From the NCBI RefSeq assembly GCF_030406665.1, contig NZ_CP129121.1, positions 124,001 through 188,000 of the forward strand: DNA of 64,000 bases, read 5' to 3'. The translations under genes were made by a program, and so were the position numbers. Shown piece by piece: positions 49,718 through 58,503 of this stretch; the stretch's first letter is position 1; each line of letters begins with the position of its first letter. The notes beneath the pieces are model-generated. The model saw only the letters and a program-made list of their open reading frames with translations, was not told where the DNA came from and did not search any database. Origin of the DNA: Halomonas halophila. Lineage in GTDB: Bacteria > Pseudomonadota > Gammaproteobacteria > Pseudomonadales > Halomonadaceae.

Positions 49718-52705
49718 ATGCGCCGTTCCCTCTCCCTTCGCGCGCTGACCGCCGTGTCCATCGTCGGCCTGATGCTGATCGTGGCCGGGGTGCTGCTGTG
49801 GCATGGCGTCCGCGGTGCCGACAAGCTGATGGTCCGCGCCGTGGAAGACACCGGCCGCCAGCTGGCCGTGACCACCGAGGAGCGGGCGCGGCGGCTGATC
49901 GATCCGGCCCGGGTGGTGGTGACGCTGCTGGCCCAGGACGACCTGGCGTCGCGCCAGCGGCTCGTCGATCGCCTGCGGCACCTGCCGCTGCTGGCCGCCT
50001 CGCTGGAGGCGCACTCGGCGGCCAGCGCCGTCTACGTGGGCTATGAGGACGGCGACTTCCTGCTGCTGCGTCCGGCCGGGCGGGTGCCGCAAGAGCGGCT
50101 GCCCGAGGTGCCCGACGCCGACCAGGCGGCCTATCTGGTGCAGGCGGTCGACCGCGATGCCAGTGGCAACGCCCAGGCCGAGTGGCGGCTCTACGACCGC
50201 GACCTGAACCTGCTGGGCCGGCGGCTCCAGCCGGGCGACGCCTTCGATCCCCGGGAGCGCCCCTGGTATCGGCGGGCGATGGCGGCCAGCGGCGCCTGGC
50301 TCACCGAGCCCTATGCCTTCTTCACCACCCGCGAGATCGGCATCACCCTGGCCCGGCGCAGCCGCCACGGGCGCGCGGTGGTGGGGCTGGACGCCTCGCT
50401 GGCCGATCTCGGCAGCGAGATGGACGCGCTGGGCATCACGCCCGGCACCCGGCTGGCGGTGGTGTCCCGCGACGGCCGGCTGCTGGCGCATCCCGACGTG
50501 GAGGCGCTGCTCGCCGAGCATGGCGGCTCGCCGCGGCTGGCGACGCTGGATGAACTGGACGACCCGGTGCTGCGGCGGCTCGGCCGCCTGACCCGGGGCG
50601 AGGGTGCCTCGCTGGGGGCCGCGGCCCCGGGCGAGGCGGCCTCCGACGACGACGCCTTCGGCGCCTCGGCCCGCTTCCGGGTCGACGGCGAGGACTGGTT
50701 CGGCATGCGGCTGCCGTTCCGCATTCCCGGCGTGGAGCCGGCCACGCTGCTGATGGTGGTGCCGGAGCGCGGGCTGCTCGCCGGCACCCGTGAGCTGCTG
50801 TGGCAGCGCTCGCTGGTGGCCGTGCTGCTGGCCCTGGCGCTGCTGCCGCTAGGCGTGTGGGTCGGCCATCGGCTCAGCCGCCCGCTGAACGCCCTGGCCG
50901 AGCAGGTCCGGGCGCTGGGCGATTTCGACTTCTCCGCCTGCCGCGGGGTGCGCTCGCCGGTGCGCGAGGTGCAGCAGCTGAGCGGCGCCCTGACGGGCAT
51001 GGCCGAGGGCATCGCGGGCTTCCAGCGCATGACCCGCACGCTGAGCCGCGAGCCGCGGCTGGACACGCTGCTCGCCACCGTCCTCGAGGACCTGCTGAAC
51101 ATCACCGACAGCCGCCACGGCGCCATCTACCTCGAGGACGAGAGCGATCCCACCCGCTTCGCCTGTGAGGCCGAGCAGGGCCAGGGCGATCCCGACGATC
51201 CGCTGCCGGCGTGCCTGACCCTGAAGGCCCCCGACGAGACCGGCATGGCGGCGCTGGAGCGCCGGGCCGCGGCCAGCGGCTATCTGGTGCAGCCGCTGTG
51301 CAATCGCAGTGGCCATCGCATGGGGCTGCTGATACTGGCGCTGCGCGCGTCGGGATCGGGCGGCGATCGTTCCTGGCGGCGCTTCGTCGAGGAGCTCTCC
51401 GGGGCGGCGGCGGTGGCCATCGAGACCCGCCGCCTGCTGGAGGGCGAGAAGCGCCTGCTGGACGCCATCGTCGAGCTGATCGCCGGAGCCACCGACGCCA
51501 AGTCGGCGCATACCGGCGGCCACTGTTCGAGGGTGCCGCAGCTGGCCGAGATGCTGCTGGAGGGCGCCCACCGCTCGACCAGCGGCCCCTTCGCCGACGA
51601 GACGCTGGATGACGACCGTCGCACCGCCTTCCACCTGGCGGCCTGGCTGCACGACTGCGGCAAGCTGACCACGCCCGACGAGGTCATGGAGAAGGCCACC
51701 AAGCTGGAGGCCCGCTACAACCGCATCCACGAGATCCGCACCCGCTTCGAGGTGCTGTGGCGCGACGCCGACGTCGCCTACTGGCGCGGGCTCGCCGAGG
51801 GCGGCGACGAACCCGCGCTGGCCGAGGCGCGACGGCGCCGGCAGGACGAGCTGCAGGAGGCCTTCCGGCTGGTGGCCGAGCTCAACCGCGGCGGCGAGGC
51901 GGTCGACGAGACTCGCCTGGCGCGGCTCGAGGCGATCGCCGACTGGCGCTGGTGGCGCCACTTCGACGACCGCCTCGGCGTGTCCGAGGATGAGTCCGCA
52001 CGACTGGCGCGCGAGCCCGAAGCCCCGCCGCCCGCCGAGGAGCGGCTGCTGGCCGATCGCCCCCGGGACCGCCTCGACTGGGCCGTCGCGCCCCCGCCGG
52101 TGGCCGAGGGCGACCCGCGCAACCGCTGGGGCTTCGCCATGCAGCCGCCCGAGGTGGCCGGCGACCAGGGCGAGCTCTACAACCTGCGGGTGGCCCGCGG
52201 CACGCTCAACGACGTCGAGCGCTTCCGCATCCAGGAGCACATCGTCCAGACCATCATGATGCTCGAGTCGCTGCCCTGGCCGGCACACCTGCGGCGGGTG
52301 CCGACCATCGCCGGCAACCATCACGAGCGCATGGACGGCCGGGGCTATCCGCGCCGGCTGGTGCTGGCCGAGGCCAGTCTGGAGGAGCGCATCATGGCGG
52401 TGGCCGACGTCTTCGAGGCGCTGACCGCCGCCGACCGGCCCTACAAGCCGGGTCTGACGCTGTCGCGCTCGCTGTCGATCCTGGCCGGCATGGCCCGCGA
52501 CGGCCATCTGGATCCCGACATCTTCGTCCTGCTGCTCGACAGCGGGGTGTGGCGCGACTACGCCGAGCGCTTCCTGGCGCCGGCGCAGATCGACGAGGTG
52601 GACATCGACGCGCTCAAGAACGAGGCTGGATGTCCGACAATGAAAAGTGGAAATGGCGCCTCGGGCCGCGTTTCGCCCTGTACAGGGCAGGCCCCTGGGT
52701 CATAA
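49718..52705 (+). CDS. Cache-HAMP-GAF-HD-GYP signalling protein with a large HD insertion
   Basis: 995-residue membrane protein, a probable cyclic-di-GMP phosphodiesterase. TM1 (LTAVSIVGLMLIVAGVLLWHG), a periplasmic double-Cache sensor with PRERPWYRRAM, TM2 (~365-385), HAMP, a GAF-like module (LLATVLEDLLNITDSRHGAIYL), then the HD-GYP domain: TDAKSAHTGGHCSRVP, WLHDCGKLTTPDEV (~644) and GNHHERMDGRGYP (~870). HD and GYP motifs are ~230 residues apart, against roughly 65-70 normally, because of an inserted charged segment. ATG 49718 is chosen because upstream codons encode a basic stretch unlike the family; its ribosome site is weak. Confidence 0.87.
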   Translation: MRRSLSLRALTAVSIVGLMLIVAGVLLWHGVRGADKLMVRAVEDTGRQLAVTTEERARRLIDPARVVVTLLAQDDLASRQRLVDRLRHLPLLAASLEAHSAASAVYVGYEDGDFLLLRPAGRVPQERLPEVPDADQAAYLVQAVDRDASGNAQAEWRLYDRDLNLLGRRLQPGDAFDPRERPWYRRAMAASGAWLTEPYAFFTTREIGITLARRSRHGRAVVGLDASLADLGSEMDALGITPGTRLAVVSRDGRLLAHPDVEALLAEHGGSPRLATLDELDDPVLRRLGRLTRGEGASLGAAAPGEAASDDDAFGASARFRVDGEDWFGMRLPFRIPGVEPATLLMVVPERGLLAGTRELLWQRSLVAVLLALALLPLGVWVGHRLSRPLNALAEQVRALGDFDFSACRGVRSPVREVQQLSGALTGMAEGIAGFQRMTRTLSREPRLDTLLATVLEDLLNITDSRHGAIYLEDESDPTRFACEAEQGQGDPDDPLPACLTLKAPDETGMAALERRAAASGYLVQPLCNRSGHRMGLLILALRASGSGGDRSWRRFVEELSGAAAVAIETRRLLEGEKRLLDAIVELIAGATDAKSAHTGGHCSRVPQLAEMLLEGAHRSTSGPFADETLDDDRRTAFHLAAWLHDCGKLTTPDEVMEKATKLEARYNRIHEIRTRFEVLWRDADVAYWRGLAEGGDEPALAEARRRRQDELQEAFRLVAELNRGGEAVDETRLARLEAIADWRWWRHFDDRLGVSEDESARLAREPEAPPPAEERLLADRPRDRLDWAVAPPPVAEGDPRNRWGFAMQPPEVAGDQGELYNLRVARGTLNDVERFRIQEHIVQTIMMLESLPWPAHLRRVPTIAGNHHERMDGRGYPRRLVLAEASLEERIMAVADVFEALTAADRPYKPGLTLSRSLSILAGMARDGHLDPDIFVLLLDSGVWRDYAERFLAPAQIDEVDIDALKNEAGCPTMKSGNGASGRVSPCTGQAPGS

Positions 52706-52743
52706 TGCACTCATAAAGCGCGTCATTCTTCAGGGGAACACCG

Positions 52744-54153
52744 ATGCTGCCGACTCCGATTTCCGGCTGGCGAGTGAGTCTGCTCGCCGCCCTCGTCATG
52801 GCCAGCGTGCTGCTGGCACCGCTCGCCCAGGCCGAGAATCCCCGCTATGCGGGCATCGTCATCGACGCCGACTCCCACGAGATCCTCTACGCCGAGAACG
52901 CCGATGCGCCGCGCTATCCGGCCTCGTTGACCAAGATGATGACCCTCTACATGCTGTTCGAGGCCATCGAAGGGCGCAGCATGAGCCTGGGGCAGCCGCT
53001 GCCGGTGTCGCGGGCGGCGGCGGCCATGCCGGCCACCAAGCTCTATCTCAAGCCGGGCGACAGCATCCCGGTGGAGACCGCCATCGAGTCGCTGGTGGTG
53101 CGCTCGGCCAACGACGTGGCGGTGGTCGTCGCCGAGGCGCTGGGCGGCAGCGAGCGCCACTTCGCGCGGATGATGACCGAGCGCGCCCGCGAGCTCGGCA
53201 TGCGCCACACCACCTTCCGCAACGCCTCCGGCCTGCCGGACGACGCCCAGGTCACCACCGCCCGCGACATGGCGGTGCTGGCCCGTCGGCTGATGCTCGA
53301 TTTCCCGCAGTACTACCACTATTTCTCGCTGCAGGACTTCACCTGGCGCGGCAACACCTACCGCGGCCACAATCGCCTGCTGGCCAACTACCCGGGCGCC
53401 GACGGCCTCAAGACCGGCTTCATCCGCGCCTCCGGCTTCAACGTCGCCACTTCGGCGGTGCACGGCGGCCGGCGCATGCTCTCGGTGGTGATGGGCGGCT
53501 TCACCGCCGCCTCCCGCGACGAGCACATGGCCGACCTGCTGAACCGCGGCTTCGCCCGCGCCGCCCTGGCCGACGGCCACGGCTGGCTGGCCCGCACCGA
53601 GATCGCCGACGAGCGCCTGATGCCGCTGCCGGGCCGCACGCTGCCGCCGGCCGGTCAGATGCTGGCGAGCCGCGACAGCGCCGCGCCGGCACCGGCCGCG
53701 ACGGTATCCGCCCGGGCGCCCGAGCCGGCCTCGACGCCGGCGGCCAGCGAGCCGAGCCGCGCCGCCGCGCCGGGGCCGGTGGTACAGGAGGTCGCCGCCC
53801 CCTCGCCGGACGAGGCGATCGTGGCCTCGGCGCCGAGCGCCGACGCGGCCGTCGGCGGTGCGGCGGAGGCGGATCCGCTGACCGCGCTGATCGACCGCGA
53901 CGAGCGGACCGGCGGCTGGGGCGTGCAGGTCGGCGCCTTCAGCGACGCCGATCACGCTCGTCGCCTGGCCGACCGCGCCGCGGCCCGACTGGCCGCGGAG
54001 CTGGATGACGCCCGGGTCGACGTGCCCTGGGTGGCGCAAGCCGGCGTCTACCGGGCGCGGTTGGTCGATCTGGGCGAGCGCCAGGCCCGCAGCGCCTGCC
54101 AGCGTCTCCAGTCCCAGGGCATGGACTGCATGGTGGTCCAGGCCTCGCTCTGA
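52744..54153 (+). CDS. D-alanyl-D-alanine carboxypeptidase (PBP5/6-like) with C-terminal SPOR domain
   Basis: Trims pentapeptides of peptidoglycan in the periplasm. 469 residues. After a signal peptide (cleaved near AQA-EN), the S11 peptidase has Ser61-x2-Lys64 (YPASLTKMM), Ser121-Ala-Asn123 (VRSANDVAV) and Lys223-Thr-Gly (GLKTGFIRASG). A Pro/Ala-rich linker (~305-375) leads to a SPOR domain (GGWGVQVGAFSDADHARRLA to AGVYRARLVDLGERQARSACQRLQSQGMDCMVV), which binds denuded glycan at division sites. The amphipathic anchor helix of DacA is replaced by this domain. Confidence 0.93.
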   Translation: MLPTPISGWRVSLLAALVMASVLLAPLAQAENPRYAGIVIDADSHEILYAENADAPRYPASLTKMMTLYMLFEAIEGRSMSLGQPLPVSRAAAAMPATKLYLKPGDSIPVETAIESLVVRSANDVAVVVAEALGGSERHFARMMTERARELGMRHTTFRNASGLPDDAQVTTARDMAVLARRLMLDFPQYYHYFSLQDFTWRGNTYRGHNRLLANYPGADGLKTGFIRASGFNVATSAVHGGRRMLSVVMGGFTAASRDEHMADLLNRGFARAALADGHGWLARTEIADERLMPLPGRTLPPAGQMLASRDSAAPAPAATVSARAPEPASTPAASEPSRAAAPGPVVQEVAAPSPDEAIVASAPSADAAVGGAAEADPLTALIDRDERTGGWGVQVGAFSDADHARRLADRAAARLAAELDDARVDVPWVAQAGVYRARLVDLGERQARSACQRLQSQGMDCMVVQASL

Positions 54154-54173
54154 CCCTCGGTTCCGGCCCCTCT

Positions 54174-54206
54174 CACCGCCCCGACGGTCAGGCCGTCGGG
54201 GCGGTG
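54174..54206 (+). terminator. Hairpin terminator after the carboxypeptidase gene
   Basis: CACCGCCCCGACGG (54174-54187) pairs perfectly with CCGTCGGGGCGGTG (54193-54206) around TCAGG; a short T-rich stretch (GTCGTTTCCC) follows. Confidence 0.78.
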
Positions 54207-54244
54207 TCGTTTCCCCTCCCTCGACGCGCGCACGGAGGCGCTGC

Positions 54245-55120
54245 ATGGCTCCCTCTCTGAAAGGCATCCTGTTCATGTGCGGCGGCGTGCTGTGTCTGGC
54301 CCTGGGCGATGCCCTCACCAAGTGGCTGGGCGCGGTGCATTCGCCGCTGCAGATCATCTTCTTCCGCACCCTGGTGTCGCTGCCGCTGATCGTGCTGATC
54401 GCGCGCTTCAATGGCGGCCTGCGCACCCTCGGCACGCGGCGTCCGGGTGTGCACCTGCTGCGCGGCCTGATCTTCACCGCCACCATGATCACCTTCATGT
54501 GGGGGCTGGTGCTGCTGCCGCTGGCCACCGCCACGGCGATCGCCTTCGCCGCGCCGCTGTTCGTGACGCTGCTGTCGGTGCCCTTGCTCGGCGAGCGGGT
54601 CGACCGTCCGACCTGGCTGGCCACGCTGCTCGGCTTCGTCGGGGTGCTGGTGGTGGTGCGGCCCGGGGCGGCCGGTTTCCAGCCCGCCATGCTGGTGGTG
54701 GTCGCCGCGGCGCTGTTCTATGCCCTGACCATGATCACCGCGCGCCGCTACGGCGAAGGGGAGCACCTCTGGGCCATGGTCTTCTACACCACCCTGGTGC
54801 CCTGCCTGGCCGCCTCCCTGACCCTGCCCTGGGTCTGGCAGGCCCCGGCGCCGCTGCACTGGCTGGGCTTCCTGGGCGCTGGCGTGCTCGGCGTCGGCGC
54901 CATGGTGGGCCTGACCCAGGCCTTCCGCTACGCCCCGGCGGCCATTGCCGCGCCCTTCGACTACACGGCACTGCTGTGGGCGACCCTGCTGGGCTGGGGC
55001 TTCTGGGGCGAGATGCCCGACCCCTGGGTGTTCGCCGGCGGCAGCCTGATCATCGCCAGCGGCCTGGCCATCGCCTATCAGGAGCGGCGCGTCGCGCTGA
55101 ACCGGCGGCCTTCCCTGTGA
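54245..55120 (+). CDS. DMT superfamily (EamA) transporter
   Basis: 291 residues, ten membrane helices made of two EamA repeats: FMCGGVLCLALGDALTKWLG with FFRTLVSLPLIVLIA in the first, and LVVVAAALFYALTMITARRY with FDYTALLWATLLGWGFWGEMPDPW in the second. Drug/metabolite exporters of this type have varied substrates; none can be assigned. CGGAGG lies before ATG 54245. Its last 43 bp overlap the 3' end of thiE on the other strand. Confidence 0.88.
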   Translation: MAPSLKGILFMCGGVLCLALGDALTKWLGAVHSPLQIIFFRTLVSLPLIVLIARFNGGLRTLGTRRPGVHLLRGLIFTATMITFMWGLVLLPLATATAIAFAAPLFVTLLSVPLLGERVDRPTWLATLLGFVGVLVVVRPGAAGFQPAMLVVVAAALFYALTMITARRYGEGEHLWAMVFYTTLVPCLAASLTLPWVWQAPAPLHWLGFLGAGVLGVGAMVGLTQAFRYAPAAIAAPFDYTALLWATLLGWGFWGEMPDPWVFAGGSLIIASGLAIAYQERRVALNRRPSL

Positions 55121-55749
55121 CGCAGGTCGCGTCGGCGACCCGGCGGGAAGGCGCGGGCGGCGGCCTCCGGGTCCGGGGTGCCGCAGATCGCCGAGACCAC
55201 CGCCAGGCCGCCGGCACCGGCGCGGCGCACCGCCTCGACGTGCTCGACCTTGAGCCCGCCGATCGCCACCGTGGGCAGCGGGCTGGCGGCGGCCAGCGCC
55301 GCCAGGCCGTCGACGCCCAGCGGCGCGGCATGGTCCTGCTTGGTGGCCGTGGCGAACACCGGGCCGAGGCCCAGGTAGTCGAGGCGCCCGGCGTCCAGCC
55401 GTGCCAGCTGTTCGTGGGTCTGCACCGAGAGGCCGAGGATGGCGTCCGGGCCCAGCGCGGCACGGGCATCGGCGACCTCGCCGTCGTCCTGGCCGATGTG
55501 CAGGCCGTCGGCCCGACTGGCCAGCGCGACCTCGAGGCGGTCGTTGATGATCAACGGCACGCCGCTGCCGGCCAGGGCAGCCTTCAGGCGCCGGGCCAGC
55601 GGGATCATCTCGGCGTCGGCGGCGTGCTTGTCGCGCAGCTGGACGACGCTGACGCCGCCGCGCACCGCGGCCCGTACGGTCTGCTCCACGCCGAGGGCGG
55701 CGCACAGCTCGGGGTCGGTGACCAGGTAGAGGGACAGATCAAGGCGCAT
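55078..55749 (-). CDS. thiE: Thiamine-phosphate synthase ThiE
   Basis: Joins the pyrimidine and thiazole phosphates to thiamine phosphate. 223 residues, a TIM-barrel enzyme: LYLVTDPELC, VSVVQLRDKHA (diphosphate and Mg binding), PLIINDRLEVALASRADGLHIGQDD, GLSVQTHEQLARL, LDYLGLGPVFATATKQDHAAPLG and TVAIGGLKVEHVEAV. The start MRLDLSLYLV is chosen at 55749; an upstream ATG would run into thiM. It overlaps thiM by 11 nt. The last ~20 residues are basic, are encoded within the transporter overlap and look like a frame extension past the usual end. Confidence 0.93.
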   Translation of the reverse strand: MRLDLSLYLVTDPELCAALGVEQTVRAAVRGGVSVVQLRDKHAADAEMIPLARRLKAALAGSGVPLIINDRLEVALASRADGLHIGQDDGEVADARAALGPDAILGLSVQTHEQLARLDAGRLDYLGLGPVFATATKQDHAAPLGVDGLAALAAASPLPTVAIGGLKVEHVEAVRRAGAGGLAVVSAICGTPDPEAAARAFPPGRRRDLRHREGRRFSATRRS

Positions 55750-56557
55750 CGGTGAGCTCCAGGTGGATACGGTCGGCCAGCGGCGTAGCGAGGGTGTCGG
55801 GATCGAGGGCATAGAGGGCGTCGAGGAAGGCCACGGCGAAGCTGCCGGGGCCGGCGGCGGTCTCGGCGGCGATCTCCCCGGCCGCGGCGTAGGCGGTCAG
55901 CGCCGCCACCGTGGCCTCGAACGGATCCTCGGCGCCGGCCAGGAAGGCGCCGACCACGCCGGTCAGGGCGCAGCCCATGGTGGTGACGCGAGGCATCAGC
56001 GCATGGCCGCCGCAGACCCGCGTCAGGCGTCGGCCGTCGGTGACCAGGTCGACCTCGCCGGTGACCGCCACCACGGTGGCATGCTCGCGGGCCAGCGCCA
56101 CGGCGGCGCGCTCGGCGCTGTCGGCGCTGTCGGTGCTGTCCACGCCGCGCCCGCCGCCGCCCTGTCGGGCCAGCGCCAGGATCTCCGAGGCGTTGCCGCG
56201 GATCGCGGTCGGCCCCAGCGCCAGCAGCCGGGCGCCGGCCTGGCGACGAAAGCGGGTGGCGCCCACCGCCACCGGGTCGAGCACCCAGGGCGTGTCGGCG
56301 TCATTGGCGGCGCGGGCGGCGTCGTCCATGGCGTCGAGCCAGTGGGGCGAGAGGGTGCCGATGTTCAGCGTCAGGGCGGTGGCCAGGCCGGCGAACTCGG
56401 CGGCCTCCTCGCGGGCGTGGACCATGGCGGGCGAGGCGCCCAGCGCCAGCAGCGCGTTGGCCATGAAGTTCATCGCCACGTGGTTGGTGATGTTGTGAAC
56501 CAGCGGGGTGGTGCGGCGCACGCGCGCCAGATGCGGCGCGGGATCGAGGGAATGCAT
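55739..56557 (-). CDS. thiM: Hydroxyethylthiazole kinase ThiM
   Basis: Phosphorylates salvaged hydroxyethylthiazole, the substrate partner for ThiE. 272 residues with family motifs: PLVHNITNHVAMNFMANALLALGASPAMVH, LTLNIGTL, PWVLDPVAVGATRFR, AIRGNASEILAL, VVAVTGEVDLVTDG and TTMGCALTGVVGAFLA. AGGAGG precedes the ATG. A TPP riboswitch lies directly upstream, so the thiM-thiE pair is a thiamine-repressed salvage operon. Confidence 0.95.
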   Translation of the reverse strand: MHSLDPAPHLARVRRTTPLVHNITNHVAMNFMANALLALGASPAMVHAREEAAEFAGLATALTLNIGTLSPHWLDAMDDAARAANDADTPWVLDPVAVGATRFRRQAGARLLALGPTAIRGNASEILALARQGGGGRGVDSTDSADSAERAAVALAREHATVVAVTGEVDLVTDGRRLTRVCGGHALMPRVTTMGCALTGVVGAFLAGAEDPFEATVAALTAYAAAGEIAAETAAGPGSFAVAFLDALYALDPDTLATPLADRIHLELTDAP

Positions 56558-56599
56558 CGGGCCTCCTGGCGACGGGAGGCGCGGCCACCGAGGGAGCCG

Positions 56600-56690
56600 G
56601 CACGACTCCCTCCGCCGGCATTATCCGGGTCAGGTAGTGAGGGTGCCTCTCAGCCGCGGCGGATCATCGCCCCGGCGCCCCTGTCGTCGG
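56600..56690 (-). promoter_or_regulatory. TPP riboswitch (THI element) of thiM-thiE
   Basis: On the - strand the RNA contains CUGAGAGGCACCC (complement of 56641-56653) and, further on, CCUGACCCGGAUAAUGCC with GGCGGAGGGA (complement of 56602-56634). These are the two conserved arms of the thiamine pyrophosphate aptamer. Its ends (GACGAC near 56684, GUCGUG near 56601) can pair as P1. The thiM start is 43 nt downstream, with the ribosome site between. Confidence 0.92.
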
Positions 56691-56740
56691 GCCTCACTAT
56701 CGCCCTTCGTCCGATGCATGTAAAGCCGGCGGGCGTCGCC

Positions 56741-57031
56741 TCAGGCGGCCAGCTGGAGCACGGCCAGGGTCAGCAGGCTGGCCTGGGAGACGCTCTGGAG
56801 ATCGGCGCTCATGCCGTTGCCTTCCTCCTCGGGTTCGAGGCGCATCGCCGCGTTCAGGGGGCGAAGCAGCAAGGCGGCGCCGGCGGCCAGGGCGACCAAC
56901 GCCAGCGGCAGGCTACCCACGCCCCAGGGGCTGATCAGCCATTCGACGACGAGCAGCAGCACGCCGCCCAGGGCCAGCCACAGGGGGCGGCGCAGGGCGG
57001 CGTCGAGAGAGGTCGGGGGCATGGCGTGCAT
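56741..57031 (-). CDS. Small membrane protein downstream of a two-component system
   Basis: 96 residues, not recognised. Two hydrophobic segments (PLWLALGGVLLLVVEWLI and LPLALVALAAGAALLL) predict a hairpin in the inner membrane, followed by an acidic EPEEEGNG segment and a third weakly hydrophobic end (LLTLAVLQLAA). GGAGA lies before the ATG. It follows the sensor kinase gene on the same strand after 110 bp that hold a PmrA-type box, so it is likely a regulated output of that system. Confidence 0.7.
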   Translation of the reverse strand: MHAMPPTSLDAALRRPLWLALGGVLLLVVEWLISPWGVGSLPLALVALAAGAALLLRPLNAAMRLEPEEEGNGMSADLQSVSQASLLTLAVLQLAA

Positions 57032-57061
57032 GTCGATGTCTCCTTTCCGGTTGTCGTTGGG

Positions 57062-57115
57062 CTATTCAGCCCACCACCGTAACGGCGTTGGCTTAAAGTC
57101 GGCTTACACCAACGC
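57062..57115 (-). promoter_or_regulatory. PmrA/QseB-type box and promoter before the small membrane protein
   Basis: On the + strand CTTAA-N6-CTTAC spans 57092-57107: direct repeats 11 bp apart, extended as GGCTTA-AAGTC-GGCTTA at 57090-57106. This matches the YTTAAK-N5-YTTAAK box of PmrA-like regulators. The pair is framed by GCGTTGG (57085-57091) and its inverse CCAACGC (57109-57115). A -10-like GAATAG (complement of 57062-57067) follows on the - strand, 31 nt before the gene. Confidence 0.65.
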
Positions 57116-57141
57116 TAAGGGAGCGACATGACGATGCCGTG

Positions 57142-58503
57142 TCAGGCGCGGGGCAGCCGCACGCTCACGCGCAGCCCGCCGCCGGGGGCGTCGCCCAGCG
57201 TCAGGCGGCCGCCGTGGCGCTGTACCAGACGGTCGACGATGGACAGTCCGAGGCCGGCCCCGGCTCCCGCACCGCCGCGGTGGAAGCGCGCCAGCGCCTG
57301 CTGGCGGCCGTCCTCGGGGATGCCGGGACCGCTGTCGTCCACCCGCAGCACCAGCACTCGCTCTTCCGCCGTCAGTGCCACGTCGATGCGGCTGCCGGCG
57401 GGGGAGTGACGGATGGCGTTGCCGACCAGGTTCTTGATCAGGGTGGTGACGGCGCCGGGCTCGGTGGTCAGCGCCCAGTCGGCCGCCTCGTCGGCCTCCA
57501 AGTGCAGGCTCTGGTCGTGGTCGGTGGCCAGCGGCATCAGCTCGGCCAGCGACTCGCGCACCTCGTGCAGCAGGTCGATGCGCTGATCCGGGGCGCCTTC
57601 CTGCTCCGGGTCCAGGCGTGCCAGGGTCAGCAGCTGGCCGACCAGCCGGGTGGCGCGGGCCAGGCCGTCGCGCAACAGGGTCAGCGCCTCGCGCCGATCC
57701 GCCGGATCCTCGGTGGCCAGGGCGTTCTGGGCGTGCAGGTCGAGCACCGTCAGCGGGGTGCGCAGCTCGTGGGCGGCATCGGCGATGAAGCGCTTCTCGC
57801 GGGCCCGCAGGGTGCGGATCCGCGCCAGCAGGCCGTTGAGGGCGCCGACGATGGTGGCCAGCTCGCGGGGCAGTGGGTCGTCGGGCAGCGGGTTCAGGCG
57901 CTGGGGGTCGCGGGCTTCGATCTGGGCGGCCAGCCGTGACAGCGGCCGCAGCCCCCAGCCGATCGCCCACCACAGCAGTACCGCCAGTGCCGGCAGGCCC
58001 ACGAGGTCCGGTACCAGGGTGCGCAGGGCGATGCCCCGGACCAGCTCGCCGCGCACGTCGCCGCGCTCGCCGACCAGCACCCGCAGGTCGTCGCCGCCGA
58101 GGACGAAGACGCGCCACTCGCGTCCGTCCAGGGTCGCGTCGCCGTAGCCGGCACGACGCTCGGTGAACGGCGCGGTCGGCGCGCCGGCGGAGCGCAGCAG
58201 CAGCCGCTCGTCGCGCCAGACCTGGAAGGCCACCTCGCCCTCGTAGCGGTGGCCGCCGTCGGTGCCCGGCGTGTTGCGGCGCAGGGCGTCGTCGAGGCTC
58301 GCCAGCAGCGCCTCGCGCCGGGCCTCGGGCAGCGGCGTGCGCACCAGGCCTTCCAGCAGCCGGGCCTGCTGGGCCAGGCGGGCGTCGAACAGCGCCGCCA
58401 CTTCGCGGGCGGCGTCGCGATAGCTGGTCACGCCGATCGCCAGCATGCACAGCGCGACCACCAGCAGCGCGATGCCCAGGGTGCGGCGGCGGATGGAGCT
58501 CAT
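57142..58503 (-). CDS. Sensor histidine kinase, QseC/PmrB type
   Basis: Membrane kinase of 453 residues: TM1 (LGIALLVVALCMLAIGV), a ~130-residue periplasmic domain, TM2 (~160-178, VPDLVGLPALAVLLWWAIGWGL), HAMP-like linker, H-box FIADAAHELRTPLTVLDLHAQN, N-box LIKNLVGNAIRHSPAGS and G-boxes DSGPGIP and GAGLGLSIVDRLVQRHGGRL. The periplasmic part contains the segment FQVWRDERLLLRSAGAPTAPF, typical of QseC-like sensors. It overlaps the response regulator gene by 4 nt. The signal is unknown; the enzyme genes upstream suggest it senses their product. Confidence 0.92.
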   Translation of the reverse strand: MSSIRRRTLGIALLVVALCMLAIGVTSYRDAAREVAALFDARLAQQARLLEGLVRTPLPEARREALLASLDDALRRNTPGTDGGHRYEGEVAFQVWRDERLLLRSAGAPTAPFTERRAGYGDATLDGREWRVFVLGGDDLRVLVGERGDVRGELVRGIALRTLVPDLVGLPALAVLLWWAIGWGLRPLSRLAAQIEARDPQRLNPLPDDPLPRELATIVGALNGLLARIRTLRAREKRFIADAAHELRTPLTVLDLHAQNALATEDPADRREALTLLRDGLARATRLVGQLLTLARLDPEQEGAPDQRIDLLHEVRESLAELMPLATDHDQSLHLEADEAADWALTTEPGAVTTLIKNLVGNAIRHSPAGSRIDVALTAEERVLVLRVDDSGPGIPEDGRQQALARFHRGGAGAGAGLGLSIVDRLVQRHGGRLTLGDAPGGGLRVSVRLPRA

